From: Nonomuraea thailandensis
GTDB taxonomy: Bacteria > Actinomycetota > Actinomycetes > Streptosporangiales > Streptosporangiaceae
DNA length: 64,000 nucleotides
NCBI RefSeq assembly: GCF_024172165.1
Contig: NZ_JAMZEB010000002.1
Coordinates: 10,638,501 to 10,702,500, forward strand
Direction of reading: 5' to 3'
Part shown: positions 41,321 to 49,858 of the stretch, piece after piece
How the letters are laid out: each line of letters starts with the position of its first letter
How positions within the stretch are numbered: the first letter of the stretch is position 1
The notes under the pieces: generated by a model
What the model was told of the DNA's origin: nothing
The model's database searches: none
The model's input: the letters and a program-made list of their open reading frames with translations, nothing else
Translations under genes and position numbers: made by a program

Positions 41321-42860
41321 GCGCCTGGCCGAGGCCGGTCCGTACGACCGGGTCGTTCGGGATCCTGCTGACGGCGGCCATCAGGTGCTCGATGGCCGTG
41401 CTCCGCCGGCCCTGCGCGAGCGAGATGCGGCCGACCGCCGCGAGTATCCAGCCCACGGAGGCGCAGTCGTTGAGCGCCTCGTACAGGGTCGCGGCGGCGA
41501 GGTAACGGGCTATGGCCTCGTCCAGCGAGCGCTGCTCGTAGCAGAGGTTGCCGAGCAGCGACTCGATGTCGGCGCGCACCCGCATCTCCTTCGGCGGGCA
41601 GACGCGGGCGGCCTCCAGGGCCAGCCGCCCGGCCCGGCCCGGCTCGCCCGCGTCGCGGGCGCGCCCGGCGGCGCACAGCAGCGCGGCCGGGTCCGGCGGG
41701 GGCGCGGGCCACTGCCCGGCGTCGAGCCTGCGCAGCGGGGCGAGCAGACGCCGCCGGCGCAGGTCCGGGCCCGCGCTGTGCCGGGCGTTCGTGATGAGGT
41801 GGCGGTCCTCCAGCGAGTGCAGGAACGCGTCGGTGATCCCGGCGGGCGGGGCCGGGCCTGCGCTGCCGCGCTGCAGCAGGGCGCGCCGCAGCCAGGACTC
41901 CAACTCGCGCGGCGGCAGCTCGTGCTCGGCCGCGGCGGCGGCGAGCGTCCTGCCGCACCAGTCGGCCAGGGCCCGCTCGACCTCGGCCCGCAGGCGCGTG
42001 GAGACGAAGTGGTCGTGGGCGGGGGGATCGCGCCACAGGTGCGCGCCCGCCACCTGCAGCAGCAGGGGGTCGATCGCCCGGGTCAGCCGGCTCACGCGCC
42101 CGCTGCCGTCCCTGATCGCGCGCAGCTCCTCCAGCAGCTCCTCGACCTCGGCCGGGGGGAAGTGCAGCCGCATGGCCTGGGCGGAGCGGCTCACGACGTC
42201 GGCGGCGGCCTCGGGCGTCAGGGGCCTGAGGTGGTACTCGGCGCACTCCGGCCGCCCCGCGTCCTTCACCTCGTGGCGCAGGTCGTCGAGGTAGTCGGAG
42301 CGCACGGCCAGGAGCAGGCGCAGGTTCGGCCGGCGGGCCAGCGCCTCGAAGAGCTCGTCCAGCAGCCGGCGGCGGTGCCCCTTGCGCGGCTCCTGCCGGC
42401 GCAGGAACGCCTCCGCCTGGTCGACGGCGGCGAAGATCAGGGCCGGCTCCCCGTCGCTGTCGAGCGTCTGCCTGCCGCGTACGAACTCGCCGATCGACAG
42501 CTCCGCCAGCCGCCCCGGCGACTCCTCCGGGTCCCAGGACGACAGCAGAGTGAGCACGTACGGGTTGTGGCCGGGCAGCGCGGCGACCGGCCACACCCGG
42601 CACGAGGTGGCCCGGCCGAGCGGCAGCACGTTGGCGTTGTCGGCGCGAAGCTTGGGGATGAGCCCCGCGCGCAGCAGCGAGGTCTTGCCCGCGGCGGCGT
42701 CGGAGTGGAGGATCGTCAGCCGGTTGCGCCGCCACAGCCCGCGCAGCAGCCGGATCTCGTCGGACCGTCCGAAGAAGAGGCTCTCGTCATGAGCGGTGAA
42801 CGGCCGCGGGCCGATGAAGGGGCTGCGTCGCCGCCGCAGTGCCGCGGGTATTCCTGCCAT
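41295..42860 (-). CDS. nSTAND-type P-loop ATPase with C-terminal TPR-like repeats
   Basis: 521 residues from ATG 42860 (GAGG upstream). The N-terminus FIGPRPFTAHDESLFFGRSD is the signature of nSTAND1 proteins. Walker A is SDAAAGKTSLL (residues 53-63), Walker B LIFAAVDQAEAF (141-152), followed by winged-helix-like segments (LTRAIDPLLLQVAGAHLW) and C-terminal helical repeats (NLCYEQRSLDEAIARYLAAA). STAND ATPases act as switchable signalling scaffolds and many work in microbial conflict. It lies downstream of fxsA on the same strand and overlaps the next membrane-protein gene by 11 bases. Confidence 0.85.
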   Translation of the reverse strand: MAGIPAALRRRRSPFIGPRPFTAHDESLFFGRSDEIRLLRGLWRRNRLTILHSDAAAGKTSLLRAGLIPKLRADNANVLPLGRATSCRVWPVAALPGHNPYVLTLLSSWDPEESPGRLAELSIGEFVRGRQTLDSDGEPALIFAAVDQAEAFLRRQEPRKGHRRRLLDELFEALARRPNLRLLLAVRSDYLDDLRHEVKDAGRPECAEYHLRPLTPEAAADVVSRSAQAMRLHFPPAEVEELLEELRAIRDGSGRVSRLTRAIDPLLLQVAGAHLWRDPPAHDHFVSTRLRAEVERALADWCGRTLAAAAAEHELPPRELESWLRRALLQRGSAGPAPPAGITDAFLHSLEDRHLITNARHSAGPDLRRRRLLAPLRRLDAGQWPAPPPDPAALLCAAGRARDAGEPGRAGRLALEAARVCPPKEMRVRADIESLLGNLCYEQRSLDEAIARYLAAATLYEALNDCASVGWILAAVGRISLAQGRRSTAIEHLMAAVSRIPNDPVVRTGLGQALKGGIADQ

Positions 42861-43029
42861 GGGGAGACCTCGCTAACCGAGGAGCCGACATATTGCGCCG
42901 CCCGGCGATCGCACCGGCACGCCACGGTGCGAAATCAAATATCGCCCGGGCCGAAACGCAATGATGTCTCATTCCGCACCACATTTCCAAGGTACCGCAC
43001 GACGCTGTGGAGCACTTGTCGGGCGCGGC

Positions 43030-43049
43030 CATTTCGGGCCACCGAAATG
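43030..43049 (-). terminator. Hairpin just after fxsA
   Basis: CATTTCGG-GCCA-CCGAAATG, an 8-base-pair perfect stem, lies 11 bases after the fxsA stop. It has no T-run. It may act as an attenuator that makes precursor mRNA more abundant than the downstream nSTAND mRNA. Confidence 0.45.
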
Positions 43050-43060
43050 AAAGGCGGCGG

Positions 43061-43252
43061 TCAGTTCTCCGCGCGCGCCGGAGGCGTGCTGTTGTCGAAT
43101 GCCGCGTACACGTCCTCCTGCTCCCGGCCGGGCTCCAGCAGCTCGCGCAGTGCCGTGCCCAGGGCGGAGTCGCCAAGTTCGCGCAGGTGGACGGGGGAGA
43201 GGGCGGAAACGTCGACCAGGTCGCCCTGTCGTACGGAAAGCTGCGGTCGCAT
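43061..43252 (-). CDS. fxsA: FxsA-type precursor peptide (FxSxx-COOH system)
   Basis: 63 residues from ATG 43252 with GGGAG 6 bases upstream. The leader DLVDVSALSPVHLRELGDSA followed by LGTALRELL matches FxSxx-COOH precursors (L-x-D-V-S ... L-x-x-L-x-D-S-A-L). The core end is VYAAFDNSTPPARAEN. Canonical members stop at Phe-x-Ser-x-x; here F-D-N-S-T is followed by seven more residues. Phe-Asp-Asn fits the aromatic-x-x tripeptide that three-residue cyclophane-forming radical SAM enzymes cross-link. fxsT is divergent and fxsB lies 3 kb away. The family call is good; the modified site is inferred. Confidence 0.75.
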   Translation of the reverse strand: MRPQLSVRQGDLVDVSALSPVHLRELGDSALGTALRELLEPGREQEDVYAAFDNSTPPARAEN

Positions 43253-43484
43253 GAGCGCTCCCTCGTGGCCATGAGGCGCCGGGTGTGGCTCCGCCCCGCT
43301 GAATTGATCTGGACTTTCGTGGAGCCATTAATCCGGCGATCTCAGTCTTCGTCTGGACTCTACCGCTGCGGGGCCGGTCCGGGCGGTTAGGATGGTGCTC
43401 GTCATCATTACTTCCCCATGCCTTTGCAGTCGCAATCCATCGAACGAAAACGTCATCGGGTCGAGTGGACGGGAGGCAGCACAC

Positions 43485-46010
43485 GTGATGGTTTCAGAGC
43501 CGTCCGCCACGGAGCGATCACCACGTGATTTTCCGACGGTGTGGAAAGTGCCCCCGCGGAACAAGAACTTCACCGGGCGGGAGACCCTGCTCAACAGGCT
43601 GCACACGGGCATCGGTGACAACGTCACGGCGGTCGTGCCGCACACCCTGCACGGCCTGGGCGGCGTCGGCAAGACGCAGATGGCCATCGAGTACGCCTAC
43701 CGCTTCCGCGACAGCTACGACGTCGTCTGGTGGATCCCCGCCGACCAGCCCGGCCTGGTCCGCGCGACCCTGGCACAGCTCGCGCCGAAGCTGGGCGTGC
43801 CCGACGCCACGACGGCGGGCATCGAGGACGCCGCCAACGCCGTGCTCGACGCCCTGCGCAGGGGCGAGCCGTACGGCCGCTGGCTGCTCATCTTCGACAA
43901 CGCCGACCAGCCGGAGGACTTCGGCGAGCTGATCCCGCCGGGCCCCGGCGACGTCCTGGTCACCTCGCGCAACCACCGCTGGGCCGGCGTCTACGAGACG
44001 ATCGCCGTGGACGTCTTCCCGCGCAAGGAGAGCATGGAGTTCCTCTCCAAGCGCGTGCCGTCGGTCACGGTAGAGGAGGCCGACAAGCTGGCGGAGGCAC
44101 TCGGCGACCTGCCGCTGGCGCTGGAGCAGGCGGCCGCCCTCCAGGTCGAGACCGGCATGTCGGCGCAGGAGTACCTGCGCCTGTTCGAGCAGCACGCCTC
44201 CAGCCTGCTGGAGGAGGGCAAACCCCGGGAGTACCCCTGGTCGATGACGACGGCCTGGCGGCTGTCGGTGACCAAGCTGCGCGAGCACCTGCCGGAAGCC
44301 ATGGACCTGCTGCGCACCTGCGCGTTCTTCGGCCCCGAGCCCATCCCGCGCGACGCCTTCCGCCCGGTCAAGGGCCCGGTGCGGCCCGAGCTGGCCGAGC
44401 TGCTCGCCACGCCCATCCGGCTGAGCAAGGCCATCGCGACGCTGGCGCGCTACGCGCTGGTGCGCATCGACCCCGACGAGCGCACGCTCCAGGTGCACCG
44501 GCTGATCCAGGCCCTGCTGAGGGAGGAGCTGCCGGCTGCGCTGCAGGGCGAGATCCGCTCCGAGGTGCACTCCCTCATCGTCGAGGCGGCCCCCGCGGGC
44601 GCCGACATCCCCGCGAACTGGCCGCGCTACCAGGCGCTGCTCGCCCACGTGGACCCGGCGGAGGTGGCGGAGAGCACCCGGCCGGACGTGCGCTCGTTCG
44701 CGCACAACATGCTGGGCGCCCTGGCGTCGTCGGGCGACTACCGCACCGCCAGCAGGTACGCCGAAGCGTTCGTGCAGCAGTGGTCCCGCGACTCCGGCGC
44801 CACGGACCCCGACGTGCTGCGGGCGCAGCGCGTCAAGGGCGACATGCTGCGCGAGTTCGGCCGCTACGCCGACGCCTACGAGCTGAACACGACGACGCTG
44901 GCCACCATGCGCGAGGTGCTCGGCCACGACCACCGCGAGGTGCTGATCCTGCTCAACGGCATCGGCGCCGACCTGCGCGGGCGCGGCCGGTTCATCGACG
45001 CCAGGGAGCACGACAAGGAGTCGGTGGAGCGGCACCGGGCGGTGCTCGGCTCCGACGACGTGCAGACGCTGCGCGCGATCAACAACCTGGCCCTCGACTT
45101 CGGCCTCACCAGCGACTACCGCGCCTCCCAGGTGCTGCTGGAGGAGGCCTACCGCGCCGCCCAGGCCAACGAGGGCAAGGTGAGCCGCGGCACCTTCCTC
45201 AACCTGTGGGCCAGCCTGGCCCGCTCCGTCCGGCAGTGCGGCGACTACAACGAGGCGTGCGACGTGGGCAGGGACGCGCTCGGCTACGGGCGGCAACACC
45301 TCGACGCCGACCACCCGCGCGTGCTCCTCGTGCAGAAGGACCTGGCCATCGCCCTGCTCCGGGCGGGCGAGCGGGAGGAGGGCCTGGAGCTGGCCCGGGA
45401 CGTGCACGCCCGATACGTGCGCATCTACGACCTCAACCACCCGGGCACGCTGGCGGCCGCCGCCTGCCTGGCCAACTCCCTGCGCACCAACGACCTGCCG
45501 GAGGACGCCTACCGGCTCGCCAAGGACACCCGCGACCGCTACGCCCGGGTCTACAGCTCCGAGCACCCGTACCACTACGGCTGCATCAGCAACGTGGCGC
45601 TGCTGGAGCGGGTGCGGGGCGAGCCCGCGGTGGCGTACGAGCTGAACGAGCAGGCACTGGCGGGGCTGGAGAGCAGGTTCGGGCGCGACCACCACTACGT
45701 GCTCACCGTCGCGGTCAACCTGGCCAGCGACCTGGCCGCGCTGGGCGAGCTCGACCGGGCCTGCCGGCTGGGCGAGGAGTCGCTGCAGCGGCTGCGCCGG
45801 CTCCTGGGCGAGCACCATCCCGCCTCCCTGGCCGCCGCCGCCAACCTGGCCACCGACCTGGCCGCCGCCGGCCGGGGCGACGAGGCCAAGCGGCTGTTCG
45901 ACGAGACGATGCGGCGCTACGAGGAGACGCTCGGGCGCGAGCACTTCGACGCGCTGGCGGCGGCCGAAGGCCGCCACCTCGACCTCGACTTCGACCCGCC
46001 GCCGATCTAG
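43485..46010 (+). CDS. fxsT: FxSxx-COOH system NB-ARC/tetratricopeptide repeat protein
   Basis: 841 residues. GTG 43485 has GGGAGG with an 8-base spacer; ATG 43488 is next. The N-terminus VWKVPPRNKNFTGRETLLNR and the P-loop HGLGGVGKTQMAIEYAYRFR (about residues 57-75) are typical of FxsT. Walker B is WLLIFDNAD. An NB-ARC-type winged helix follows (ALGDLPLALEQAAALQVETG), then from about residue 420 a long array of TPR units (GHDHREVLILLNGIGADLRG, GEHHPASLAAAANLATDLAA). It is thought to be a regulatory/scaffold protein of this peptide system. Convergent with fxsB, 4 bases apart. Confidence 0.88.
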   Translation: MMVSEPSATERSPRDFPTVWKVPPRNKNFTGRETLLNRLHTGIGDNVTAVVPHTLHGLGGVGKTQMAIEYAYRFRDSYDVVWWIPADQPGLVRATLAQLAPKLGVPDATTAGIEDAANAVLDALRRGEPYGRWLLIFDNADQPEDFGELIPPGPGDVLVTSRNHRWAGVYETIAVDVFPRKESMEFLSKRVPSVTVEEADKLAEALGDLPLALEQAAALQVETGMSAQEYLRLFEQHASSLLEEGKPREYPWSMTTAWRLSVTKLREHLPEAMDLLRTCAFFGPEPIPRDAFRPVKGPVRPELAELLATPIRLSKAIATLARYALVRIDPDERTLQVHRLIQALLREELPAALQGEIRSEVHSLIVEAAPAGADIPANWPRYQALLAHVDPAEVAESTRPDVRSFAHNMLGALASSGDYRTASRYAEAFVQQWSRDSGATDPDVLRAQRVKGDMLREFGRYADAYELNTTTLATMREVLGHDHREVLILLNGIGADLRGRGRFIDAREHDKESVERHRAVLGSDDVQTLRAINNLALDFGLTSDYRASQVLLEEAYRAAQANEGKVSRGTFLNLWASLARSVRQCGDYNEACDVGRDALGYGRQHLDADHPRVLLVQKDLAIALLRAGEREEGLELARDVHARYVRIYDLNHPGTLAAAACLANSLRTNDLPEDAYRLAKDTRDRYARVYSSEHPYHYGCISNVALLERVRGEPAVAYELNEQALAGLESRFGRDHHYVLTVAVNLASDLAALGELDRACRLGEESLQRLRRLLGEHHPASLAAAANLATDLAAAGRGDEAKRLFDETMRRYEETLGREHFDALAAAEGRHLDLDFDPPPI

Positions 46011-46014
46011 CCGC

Positions 46015-47229
46015 TCAGCCCGGGCCGGTCAGGAGCGCCACGTCGTCGGCCACGAGCCGCCGGACGTGCGTGATCAGCCGGTACAGGTCACGGCAGTAGA
46101 CGGAGGGGTTGCGGAAGCCCGCGCCGGAGCGGTACCGGTGCGGGTAGAGGCCGCCGCCGCAGACGCGGGCGATCGCGCACGAGGAGCAGCCGGCCGACAG
46201 CGCCTGCTCGCCGATCTGCCGCGCCGCCACCGACGGCAGGAACAGCGCCGTGTCGAACGAGTCGCGCAGCACGTGCAGCATGGTCGCCGTGGCCCCGTCG
46301 TAGGCCGACTTGAGCGTGTCGACCTGCTCGATGCTGCCGTCCGTCTCCACCACCACGACCGCCACCGGCGACAGGCCGATCGCCTCGCTGCGCGAGGGCC
46401 GGCCGAGGAGCAGGCGGATGATCTCGCTGAACAGCCGGACCTGCGTCTCCTGCGCCGGGGCCTGGTACCAGCGGTCGAAGACGGCCACGAGCCAGTCGCC
46501 GTACGGCGTGCCGTCCTTCGACCAGCCGGGCGGCGGGGTGTCCCAGTTGCCGTGCGGCAGCAGGAAGTCCACCACCGGCGGGCCGAAGCGCAGCAGCGCC
46601 TCGTACGTGACGACCGGATCGCTGGCCAGGTCCAGCGTGCACAGCAGGCCGCTGAACAGGTGCCGGTAGGCGGGCGAGGTCAGGTTCTCCAGCCGGGCCC
46701 GCACCTCGGCGTAGGTGCCGGTGCCCTGCGCGCGGCGGCGATGGCGGTCGTGCCCCTCCTCGTCGCCGTCCAGGCTGACGCCCACCCGCACGTCGAGCTC
46801 GGCGAACAGCCGCAGGAACGCCTCGTTGAGCAGCACCCCGTTGGTCTGCACCCGGACGGTCGCCGTGACGCCGTCGCCGAGCTCGGCACGCAGCCGGTTC
46901 ACCGCGTAGCGGGTGTGCTCGACACCCGCGAGCAGCGGCTCGCCGCCGTGCAGGACGATCTCGACGGCGCGCATGCCGTGCGCCTCGGCGTGCTCGGCGA
47001 CGCGCGCGGCCACCCGGTCGATCGTCGCCTTGGACATGCGGCGCGGCTGGCCGCGCCAGCCCTGGTCGGCCATCTCGTAGACGTAGCAGTAGTCGCAGGC
47101 CAGGTTGCAGCGGCTGTGCAGCTTCAGGATGAACTGCCGGAACGGCGTCGGCCGCCACCCCGACTCCAGCAGGTTGCCGACGTCGAGATCGGCCGGCCAT
47201 TCGAGCTCGCGCCGGGCATTGTTTCCCAC
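46015..47229 (-). CDS. fxsB: Radical SAM/SPASM cyclophane-forming peptide maturase FxsB
   Basis: 404 residues from GTG 47229, AGGAG 9 bases upstream; the frame stays open to 47346 without another good site. The [4Fe-4S] radical SAM motif is RCNLACDYCYVYE (Cys 41, 45, 48), followed by VEIVLHGGEPLL, VRVQTNGVLLNE and GVSLDGDEEGHDRHR. The C-terminal SPASM region has GCSSCAIARVCGGG and VYCRDL for auxiliary clusters. FxsB belongs with XyeB and GrrM among three-residue cyclophane-forming enzymes, which join an aromatic ring to the beta-carbon of a residue two places on. The substrate is the nearby FxsA peptide. Confidence 0.92.
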   Translation of the reverse strand: MGNNARRELEWPADLDVGNLLESGWRPTPFRQFILKLHSRCNLACDYCYVYEMADQGWRGQPRRMSKATIDRVAARVAEHAEAHGMRAVEIVLHGGEPLLAGVEHTRYAVNRLRAELGDGVTATVRVQTNGVLLNEAFLRLFAELDVRVGVSLDGDEEGHDRHRRRAQGTGTYAEVRARLENLTSPAYRHLFSGLLCTLDLASDPVVTYEALLRFGPPVVDFLLPHGNWDTPPPGWSKDGTPYGDWLVAVFDRWYQAPAQETQVRLFSEIIRLLLGRPSRSEAIGLSPVAVVVVETDGSIEQVDTLKSAYDGATATMLHVLRDSFDTALFLPSVAARQIGEQALSAGCSSCAIARVCGGGLYPHRYRSGAGFRNPSVYCRDLYRLITHVRRLVADDVALLTGPG

Positions 47230-47421
47230 GCTGATCAGCTCCTGATGGCGAGATGCGAGCGCAGCGGCGGCTGAGGGCTCGGCGGCACGGGGATGCCCCG
47301 GATCGGAGATCGGCAAACGCCGGGCTGGTAGCCGCCACCTGGACAACGACCGGGCAGGAAACGGTCATGACTTCGGCCATCCGGCCGTGAGACGCTCCGG
47401 TGCCGTGGGGAGCACGAGACC

Positions 47422-47700
47422 GTGAGTCCGGACTACCGCTGGCACCTGCGGAAGATGATGGCCGTCCGTGGCATGTACGCCACCACCGACCTGCGGCCCC
47501 TGCTCGCGGAGCGGGGCTTCCGCCTGTCGCAGAGCCAGGTCTACCGGCTGGTCGCCGAGCGGCCGGTGCGGCTCAACCTGCGCGTGCTGATGGCCCTGCT
47601 GGACATCCTCGACTGCACGATGGAGGAGCTCATCGAGCCGGTCCCGGCCGGCACGGGGACGAGCCCCGCGCCGCGTCCGGAGACAGGCCGGCCGGCATGA
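47422..47700 (+). CDS. XRE-type helix-turn-helix regulator of integrative-element type
   Basis: 92 residues from GTG 47422 (GGGGAG, 9-base spacer). DYRWHLRKMMAVRGMYATTD, then LAERGFRLSQSQVYRLVAER and LRVLMALLDILDCTMEELIE, is the short Cro/C1-like HTH that in actinomycetes is usually encoded next to a tyrosine recombinase of integrative elements. No recombinase is present here, so it is probably a remnant or an adopted regulator. It is divergent from fxsB and so could bind the fxsB promoter. Confidence 0.8.
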   Translation: MSPDYRWHLRKMMAVRGMYATTDLRPLLAERGFRLSQSQVYRLVAERPVRLNLRVLMALLDILDCTMEELIEPVPAGTGTSPAPRPETGRPA

Positions 47701-47737
47701 GCGGCGTCCCGCCTCGCTCGGTCCGCCCTCGGCCCGG

Positions 47738-47785
47738 CTCGAGCGCTTCCCCGCTGTGGGTCTCGAGCGCTTCCCCGCTGTGGGT
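47738..47785. repeat. Perfect 24-base tandem duplication
   Basis: The 24 bases at 47738-47761 (starting CTCGAGCGCTTCC) recur exactly at 47762-47785, in the noncoding gap between the XRE gene and the oxidoreductase gene. Confidence 0.9.
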
Positions 47786-47817
47786 GAGGTGCTGCCCGGC
47801 GGCGGGACGCCGGTGTC

Positions 47818-48786
47818 TCAGGGGATGAGCAGCGTCTTGCCGAGCGTGGCCCGCTTGCCGATGGCCGCGTGCGCGTCGGCGGCCCCCTCCAGCGGGAACG
47901 TCTGGCCGATCACCGGCCGCAGCCGCCCGGCGGCGCCCTCGGCCAGCGCCCGCACCGACAGCTCGTGAACGGCCGCCGGCGACGGGAAGGCCGCGCCCAT
48001 CGGCACCAGGGTGACGCCCCGCCCGGTCGCCTCCTCCGCCGGGATCGACGTCATCTCCCCGCTCCCCGCCCCGAACGCCAGGAACCGCCCGCCCTGCCGG
48101 ACCAGCTCGAACGCCGCCCGCCCGATGGCGCCGCCCGCGGGGTCGGCGGACACGTCCACGCCCGCGCCGCCGGTCGCCTCGCGTACCCGATCGGCCCAGC
48201 CGGGCTCGGTGTAGTCCACGCCAACCTCGGCGCCCCTGCTCAGGGCGAGGTCCAGCTTGGGCCCCGAGCTGGCGGCGGCGATCACCCGCGCGCCCGCCTG
48301 CCTGGCGAGCTGGATCAGCAGGCTGCTGACGCCGCTCGCGGCGGCCCCGATCAGCACCCACTCCCCGGCCGCGGGCGCCAGGGCCCGCGCGATGCCCAGG
48401 GCGGTGCGCCCGTCGTTCAGCAGGCCGACCGCGTCGCGGAAGCCGAGCCCGTCCGGGATCGGCACCAGCAGGCCGGCGTCGACCGCCACCTTCTCGGCAT
48501 ACCCGCCCGAGCCGCCGGTGGTGCTGGCCACCCGCTGGCCGACCAGCGCGGCGTCCACGTCCGGACCCGCGGCCACGACGGTGCCCGCCACGCCGTTGCC
48601 GGGGATGATCGGCAGCGCCGGCAACGCCATGGGCGCCGAGCCCGAACGCACCTGCGTCTCCACGTACGTGATCCCGATCGCCGCGGTCTCGATCAGCACC
48701 TGTCCCGCACCCGGCACGGGATCCGGCGTCTGCTCGACCCGCAGCACCTCCGGCCCGCCGAACTCCCTCAACCAGACAGCACGCAT
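47818..48786 (-). CDS. Zinc-free medium-chain dehydrogenase, quinone oxidoreductase-like
   Basis: 322 residues from ATG 48786, AAGGAG upstream. N-terminal GroES-like domain (RAVWLREFGGPEVLRVEQTP, IIPGNGVAGTVVAAGPDVD) and Rossmann domain (WVLIGAAASGVSSLLIQLAR, GARVIAAASSGPKLDLALSR, GAEVGVDYTEPGW). The usual Cys/His zinc ligands are absent, as in QOR/zeta-crystallin proteins that reduce quinones or enones with NADPH. It faces away from ddl, with a 115-base divergent promoter region. Confidence 0.9.
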   Translation of the reverse strand: MRAVWLREFGGPEVLRVEQTPDPVPGAGQVLIETAAIGITYVETQVRSGSAPMALPALPIIPGNGVAGTVVAAGPDVDAALVGQRVASTTGGSGGYAEKVAVDAGLLVPIPDGLGFRDAVGLLNDGRTALGIARALAPAAGEWVLIGAAASGVSSLLIQLARQAGARVIAAASSGPKLDLALSRGAEVGVDYTEPGWADRVREATGGAGVDVSADPAGGAIGRAAFELVRQGGRFLAFGAGSGEMTSIPAEEATGRGVTLVPMGAAFPSPAAVHELSVRALAEGAAGRLRPVIGQTFPLEGAADAHAAIGKRATLGKTLLIP

Positions 48787-48901
48787 CCTTGGACTCCTTC
48801 AGCTTCTCGGGCAGAAAATGGGCAGTGAACGGCCTGGGAAGCGATCAGCCGGACCGCCCAGAATCACCGGGTTGGCTCCCGGTGAGGAAGGCTGATCGAT
48901 C

Positions 48902-49858
48902 ATGAGTGAACGCCTGCGCGTCGCCGTGCTGGCGGGCGGGCCGTCCCCCGAGCACGAGGTCTCGCTGCAGTCGGCGCAGGCGGTGCTCGACACGTTGCCG
49001 AAGGACCGGTACGACACGATCCCCGTCATCATCGACCGGCACGGCAGATGGCCGCTGGACCTGCGCCGCGGCATCGCGGACGTGGTGTTCCCCGTGCTGC
49101 ACGGCCCGTACGGCGAGGACGGCGTCATCCAGGGCCACCTGGAGACGCTGGGCCTGCCGTACGTGGGCTGCGGCGTGCTGGCCTCGGCCGTGGCGATGGA
49201 CAAGAGCGCGATGCGCCGGGCGTTCCTCGCCGAGGACATCCCCGTCACGCCGCACGTCTGGTTCAGCGAGCACGACTGGCGCGCCACGACCGACCCGTGG
49301 AGCCTGGTGAAGCCGCTCGGCTGGCCGATGTACGTCAAGCCGGCGAACATGGGCTCATCCATCGGCATCTCCCGCGTCACCTCGGTCGAGGAGCTGCGGG
49401 CGGGGGTCGAGCTGGCCTTGACCTACGACCGGGTGGTCGTCGTCGAGCAGGGCGTCGTGGCACGCGAGCTGATCTGCGGCGTGCTCGGCGACCATGACAC
49501 CCCCGAGGCCTCGGTGACCGGTGAGCTCAACGTCCACGGCGACTGGCTCGACTACGAGGCCAAATACCTCAGCCACTCGGAGATCGCCACTATTCCCGCG
49601 GCGCTGCCCGGCCGGGTGGCCGAGGAGGTGCGCGAGCTGGCCCTGCGCGCCTTCCGCGCGGTGGGCGGGTACGGGCTGTCCAGGGTGGACTTCCTCTACG
49701 AGGAGGAGACCTGCCGCCTGTACGTGCTGGAGATCAACACCATGCCCGGCTTCACCCCTCGATCCGTCTTCGCCAGGGCCTGGGAGGCCAGCGGGGTCCC
49801 GTACCCGGACCTGTTGGGCCGCCTCATCGACCTGGCGCTCGCCAGGAGCGGCTCATGA
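48902..49858 (+). CDS. ddl: D-alanine-D-alanine ligase
   Basis: 318 residues from ATG 48902 (GAGGAAGG). The ATP-grasp ligase is complete. The specificity triad of D-Ala-D-Ala ligases is present: Glu in SPEHEVSLQ, Ser in NMGSSIGIS and Tyr in DYEAKYLS, so D-Ala-D-Ala rather than D-Ala-D-lactate is predicted. Mg-binding VLEINTMPGFTPRS closes the site. At 318 residues it is shorter than the usual ~360-residue actinobacterial housekeeping Ddl, which suggests a second copy. murF overlaps its stop by 4 bases. Confidence 0.92.
   Translation: MSERLRVAVLAGGPSPEHEVSLQSAQAVLDTLPKDRYDTIPVIIDRHGRWPLDLRRGIADVVFPVLHGPYGEDGVIQGHLETLGLPYVGCGVLASAVAMDKSAMRRAFLAEDIPVTPHVWFSEHDWRATTDPWSLVKPLGWPMYVKPANMGSSIGISRVTSVEELRAGVELALTYDRVVVVEQGVVARELICGVLGDHDTPEASVTGELNVHGDWLDYEAKYLSHSEIATIPAALPGRVAEEVRELALRAFRAVGGYGLSRVDFLYEEETCRLYVLEINTMPGFTPRSVFARAWEASGVPYPDLLGRLIDLALARSGS

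Noticed and set aside
43518-45977. An 819-codon minus-strand frame opposite fxsT
   Set aside because: Low-complexity Gly/Val/Gln/Arg sequence mirrors the TPR repeats on the real strand; no start signal or domain.
48902-49858. Ddl as a D-Ala-D-Lac (vancomycin-resistance) ligase
   Set aside because: The Glu/Ser/Tyr positions that mark D-Ala-D-Ala ligases are all kept, and no vanH- or vanX-like gene is nearby.
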